From Plicaturopsis crispa FD-325 SS-3 (Eukaryota > Basidiomycota > Agaricomycetes > Amylocorticiales > Amylocorticiaceae): a stretch of 64,000 nucleotides of DNA. The stretch's first letter is position 1. Every line of letters begins with the position of its first letter. Under the pieces are notes generated by a model that saw nothing but the letters and a program-made list of their open reading frames with translations, had not been told where the DNA came from and did no database searches. The stretch is from assembly GCA_000827205.1 (NCBI GenBank), contig KN832574.1:166860-230859 (forward strand). The letters run 5' to 3'. A program made the translations under genes and the position numbers. Of this stretch, positions 60,101 through 64,000 are shown piece by piece.

Positions 60101-61348
60101 CCCCCGCGTACTGGCCCTCGAGCTCTAGCAAGGATTCGCTCATCCATGTGGAGGATCTCGTGATCAAGTATGCGCCTGACCTACCACCCGTTCTGCATGG
60201 CGTCTCTTTCGACCTCAAGGCCAAGGAGCGAATCGGCCTGCTGGGCAGAACCGGCAGCGGTAAAAGCACGCTCGCGATGAGTATCCTGCGCTTTGTGAGT
60301 CGGGTCTTTCGTCGAGCTAGCGTTCGCCGTAAATTAACTTATTCTTCGTAGGTTGACCCTGTCAGCGGTCGCATTCTCATCGACGGCATCGACATTTCTA
60401 CTATTGGAGTACACGACTTGCGAACACGTATCGTAAGTCCTTTCGCATACTCGCTTGAACTGGCCATTCGCTGACCTACTCCCCCAGACCTTTATTCCTC
60501 AAGTAAGTCTCACTCCTTCACCGTATGTACTACGTTGCTCATCGGCGGCTTCTCCAGGATGCAACCTTGTTCTCAGGGACCCTGAGAGACAATCTCGATC
60601 CCTTCGGTAAGGCCGTCAGTTTGTCCTTGATTGGAACATCGTTCTGAAGAGCAGTGCAGGCGACCATGAGGACAGCGAGTGCCTCGATGTGCTGTTCCGC
60701 GTGCAGATGATCAGCGAGAGCGCATACCAATCGCAGAAGACGTCCCGGGAGCCATCGCGCGCACCATCTATCCACGAAGGCTCGTCGTCGTCCGTTGCGC
60801 CCACGGTCGTCGACGCGGACACGAAGACCAAGATTTCGCTCGATACCCAGGTGTCGGCCGGCGGGACGAACTTCTCGCAGGGTCAGAGGCAGCTGATCGC
60901 GATGGCGCGCGCGCTCCTGCGGCGCAGCTCCATCATCGTGCTCGACGAGGCGACGAGCAGTATCGACTTTGCGACGGACGCGAAGATCCAGGCGACGATT
61001 CGGGAGGAGTTTGGCGACTCGCTGCTCCTTACAGGTGCGTGTCCTTTTTGACTTGACTGATTTGGACCTTTGCTCATCCCTCACAGTGGCGCATCGCATT
61101 AAAACGGTCATCGACTACGACCGTCTCATCGTGCTCGACAAGGGCCAGGTCAGAAAACGCATTACTTTGAGCCACTTTCTTTATCTCACCACTTTCGTCA
61201 GATCGCCGAATTCGACACGCCTCACAACCTAATCCAAAAGGAGGACGGCATCTTCAGGAACATGTGTCTGAAGAGTGGGACGTTCGCTGACTTGGAGGCT
61301 GCGGCGAAAGCTAAGGCTGAAGGTGATCAAACCAAAAAGCTTAGCTAG
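54182..61348 (+). CDS. ABCC-type full ABC transporter (38 exons)
   Basis: This is an ATP-driven MRP/Ybt1-like exporter of the vacuolar or plasma membrane. Thirty-eight hand-built exons keep frame from ATG 54182 to TAG 61348 and give about 1670 aa. A five-span-type N-terminal domain (residues 1-270) precedes TMD1 ([20 protein letters not shown]). NBD1 has Walker [12 protein letters not shown], signature [18 protein letters not shown] and Walker [14 protein letters not shown], which lacks the Glu as in many ABCC proteins. TMD2 begins near [18 protein letters not shown]2 has [15 protein letters not shown], signature [16 protein letters not shown], Walker [13 protein letters not shown] and LTVAHRI. 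Exons are very small in TMD2: 7 nt (58989-58995), 19 nt, 15 nt (60488-60502), and a proposed 2-nt exon (59639-59640). A MITE sits in the intron at 58413-58572. It appears functional. Some exon borders in TMD1 are by family analogy. Confidence 0.9.
58447..58551. mobile_element. 105-bp MITE (Tc1/mariner-like) within an ABC transporter intron
   Basis: Ends AGATAGACCTCATTCATA... and its inverted copy pair over about 39 bp with two mismatches. Each end abuts TA (58445-58446 and 58552-58553), the target duplication of Tc1/mariner elements. The 25-nt centre is GTGATGATTTGGCG-like. The transcript could form a long hairpin. It lies in the intron 58413-58572. Confidence 0.88.
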
Positions 61349-61660
61349 GGTCGACCCTAGTCAGATACGAAGAGTGGAATGTGCTGATCTCTAGTTTCAT
61401 ATTTACTGGTTTCTTGGCCATGTATGATGCATCTGTCGATACCTTACTATTTATTTCATGTTCTTGGCCTTGGCCACATCAGTCAGAATTTCGTAGGCGT
61501 TGTTTGGCTAAGCCACGGCAACCAACGCAGAAAAAGACAGGCTGAGTGAGGTTGGGCTGAGTTTGATGATTGTATATTAAGCATTTATATTCCGTAAAAT
61601 CTATACAACGACACTGCAGCATCAGCTATGCGCGTGGTGCTCATAAACAAGGTGTGCGAC
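61349..61660. other. Convergent intergenic spacer
   Basis: This is the 3' region between the ABC transporter (+) and the HNH-like gene (-). No further signal was seen. Confidence 0.5.
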
Positions 61661-62859
61661 CTACTGTTCTAAACGACCCCTTATCAATGCGGCTAGTATC
61701 GCCTTCCCCAAGTCTGTCTGCCACCTAGGATCTTCCATGTCGATCGCACCGTTATAGACACCCAAATCGTCCATGTACTCCGCTATAGCTGTCACCGGGT
61801 AGTCATCGAGGATATCACCACCGCGGACATTGTGCTGAATGCACCGGTTGAAATGGCCACGGAGCAACTCGTCGCTGGGGCGAAGAGAAGGGTCGGAGGG
61901 CAGCGTGAGGTGGCTGGGGAGGCGTGTGCCGCCCAACGGTTCGAAAACGACGATTCGGTAGCCATCCTGGAACGAGTTGATTCGAGAGGAAGACTCAAAA
62001 ACATTGAGAAAAACGACGTACATCAACATTGACACCAAATTTGTTTCCTTGAAACAGTTCGACGAGTTCTTTACATAGGAGGATGTGGTTTTCTTCGCCG
62101 AGATAAATATCGATCTCGGGGGCGTCGGGGCCCTCTTTATCCCAATCATCGCTTTCTGGGCTCCACATCATCTTGGAGAAGATATCGAGTTAGCCGCCGC
62201 GCCTGTAAGGATTCAGTGCGCGATTAGAGGTTGCGCACTTGACGAGCAACGTTCACGGGAAATATCCATGTGGCGGCCAATTCTGCGGGGGGTGTCCTAG
62301 CCCCAGTGATGAAGCATTGATTGCGGCGTGCCCGCAGAGTGTCCTCCATCCCAACGGGCACGGTCGACTATAGAGATATGGCTATATTGAGGGCGCGAGG
62401 ACATGGTCGGAAATGCGTAGTGTAGAGCGCACGATGTTGTAGCTACGGCTGCTATGCCTGCGATCCTCTGTCTCTGTAAAAGACAATGTATCACCGCGAA
62501 GATCGAATGGTCGGCGGCTTTCTCCGTCTTATAGCAGGCACATCAGTGTTAGTATTAGCAATTAAATGGAGTAAACTGACCAGCGTCGAAGATGGCATAG
62601 TCTCCGGGGATTAGTAGATCGGTAGAATCTGTGGGCATGGGGGGACCCATGGGTGCCGCCATATAAAGGAAGGGAGTCTCGCCCCACTCAACGACTTGAA
62701 CAGGCCGAACAGTGTACTCCATTCCTGGCTCGTCTGCTACAATTTCGAGCCAGCGGAAGAACATCGCAATAGTTATATTCGACTCATCGTCGGTTCGGAG
62801 ACCTGGAGACACGTCAAGTTAATGCGCTGCAGCCTTTCTGGTGCGAAGATCCGTAACAT
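61661..62859 (-). CDS. HNH_2-type nuclease-like protein, apparent frameshift near the start
   Basis: Exons complement(61661-61966, 62022-62171, 62239-62367, 62403-62473, 62581-62812+) splice in frame from VSPGLRTDDESN to the stop. Main features are FFRWLEIVADEPGMEY, TDLLIPGDYAIFDA, RNQCFITGARTPPAELAATW, ENHILLCKELVELFQGNKFG and DGYRIVVFEPLGG, RGGDILDDYP and WQTDLGKAILAAL. This is the layout of Agaricomycete HNH_2-type proteins, of unknown role. The presumed N-terminus MLRIFAPERLQRINL starts at 62859, but joining it to VSPGLRTD needs a one-base shift around 62816. The residues usually matching HNH (His/Asn/His) are not all clear here. It may be a pseudogene, or the start is elsewhere. The 36-nt intron 62402-62368 is short. 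Confidence 0.6.
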
Positions 62860-63361
62860 GCCCGCTTTCAGGATGGCGCTTGGTGATGTTGACCACACGA
62901 ACACATTGCGCTGCTGGAGTCTGGATTTCTTAGACAGCAAATGTTGAGGTTGGAAAGGTGGCCGGGACATGACACAAGTGGCAACGCGCTCGTGGCGGAG
63001 AGAAATATTTCGCACGTGCCGGCGAGGCTCGTTTAGGAAGGCTGTAATCGCCGTAGCACCGTTTGCTAGCCGTTACCCTGAAGCTGAAGTGAGTACTCTC
63101 CATTAGTTTGGCAAAGAGTGTTGCCCGTGAGAAATACGAAAGCTCAGTCTACGCTGAGATCTCATTCTCCGCGTACGTGATTTGTGATTTGACACTTAGC
63201 CAGTGTGGCGCGTGGCGGCGTGCCAGTCATCGCGCGTGTGGCGTGGCGTCGTGCGTTTGACAGAGAAAGAAGCTTCCCAGTTCTAGGGACCGTAGATTCG
63301 ATCTTGAAGTATTCGGTAACATTGGACATGATACGTGCATACACGGCCAAAGACTCGTATG
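62860..63361. other. Intergenic
   Basis: This lies upstream of the HNH-like gene. No exon or promoter element was recognised. Confidence 0.4.
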
Positions 63362-63545
63362 AGTTGAACACGTCCAAGCTGATTTTGAGTTGAACGTAAA
63401 TCTGGTCTTGTGTTGAACACAAAATGAACTCGATTTGGTTTCGGATGCACTCGGCTCATGTGCAAAGCGAGTTGCACTTCCGAGTTCAATGCGCGTCGCG
63501 TCGATATCGCGTTCAACACAAACTGTCACTCGCGTTCAACACCTC
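63362..63545. repeat. Cluster of GTTGAAC/GTTCAAC motifs with dyad symmetry
   Basis: GTTGAAC occurs three times on the left (63362, 63391, 63411) and GTTCAA(C/T) three times on the right (near 63484, 63511, 63534). The centre (TCGGATGCACTCGG, then GCGAGTTGCACTTCCGAG) also has weak dyad symmetry. It could be a decayed inverted-repeat element or a binding-site cluster. Confidence 0.45.
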
Positions 63546-63945
63546 AACCACTTCGGCTCCAGCGCCGTCTTCTGTGCCCGCCGCTGCCCGCCGTGCCACG
63601 TCAGCTGTCGGGTGGCTGCGGAACGTTCCGGAAAACTGTACAGTTGCTCCCGTCACAAGTTCGCGCCTTCTCACTGCCTTTCTCTTCCCTCTTCACTTGT
63701 CTCTCTTCCCCATCCTCCGCCTTTCCTCCCCAAAGAGGTCTCCCTTGTCGGTCCCTCTGTGGGACGTCAAGGAAATCACTCATGACTGCTCGCTCGCCAC
63801 TCGCCGACACGTTTCCTTCCCTTGTCTGCCGTCCCAACGCCGTATTGATGACAGGTCACAGATAGTCCATCTTTTGTCCACTGACTTGAACTCACGATCT
63901 TGCACTGGCGCAGGTATATATCTTCGGGGGCGCGAGAGGTGTGTT
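63546..63945. other. Intergenic, CT-rich
   Basis: This CT-rich sequence (63.65-63.75 kb) ends in a TATATA box (63915-63920) ahead of a possible start at 63946. Confidence 0.4.
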
Positions 63946-63963
63946 ATGGGTGGTATCACAGCG
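63946..63963 (+). CDS. Possible first exon of a gene running off the right end
   Basis: ATG at 63946 begins MGGITA and a GTACGC donor follows at 63964. The TATA box is only about 26 bp upstream, so the true start may be elsewhere. Weak. Confidence 0.2.
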
Positions 63964-64000
63964 GTACGCTTTCTCTTCCCCCTCAAGATGAAACTTTGGG

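Overview
The window is nuclear DNA of a basidiomycete fungus, most likely a wood-decay Agaricomycete of the polypore type. The evidence is dense short introns (mostly 48-70 nt), micro-exons, genes on both strands without operons, and protein families typical of that group: a CYP63-like P450, a Gti1/Pac2 (WOPR) regulator, MARVEL-type and methyltransferase-like membrane proteins, fungal HNH_2-type nucleases, and kinases with an MLKL-like N-terminal helical bundle. Exon models were derived by hand from splice sites, phase and family conservation. Every multi-exon model given with coordinates keeps its reading frame unless stated.

Layout. 1-818 (-) is the start of a glycosyltransferase-like membrane protein. 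1537-5521 (+) is the TPR subunit of TFIIIC. 5830-7144 (+) and 7342-8601 (-) are convergent unknown genes. 9692-11055 (+) is a secreted protein. 11619-14529 (+) is a P450 with a repeat-bearing insertion. 14827-16795 (-) is a His/Ala-rich protein. 16.8-20.0 kb and 21.3-24.3 kb are gene-poor and flank the WOPR regulator (20050-21244, -). 24346-28564 (-) is a large kinase with a four-helix N-terminus. 29900-31252 (-) is an aldo/keto reductase with a 1300-bp TIR transposon in its upstream region. 34.2-41.5 kb (+) holds a small unknown protein, a tandem pair of methyltransferase-like proteins and a MARVEL protein. 41816-46551 (-) is three tandem F-box/LRR-like modules that appear spliced into one reading frame. 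47235-49752 (-) is an amino-acid permease. 50898-52192 (-) is an alpha/beta hydrolase. 52660-53653 (-) is a small conserved protein divergent from an ABCC transporter of 38 exons (54182-61348, +). 61661-62859 (-) is an HNH nuclease-like gene with an apparent frameshift.

These are mostly independent housekeeping, transport and redox genes, not one pathway. I see no biosynthetic cluster, tRNA, rRNA or CRISPR. The most unusual items are a candidate 2-nt micro-exon that restores frame in the ABC transporter, the fused triple-module F-box/LRR gene whose splice donors contain in-frame stops, the MLKL-like kinase, a 105-bp MITE inside an ABC-transporter intron, and the TIR element upstream of the reductase. 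No gene here was confirmed by database search or transcript data.
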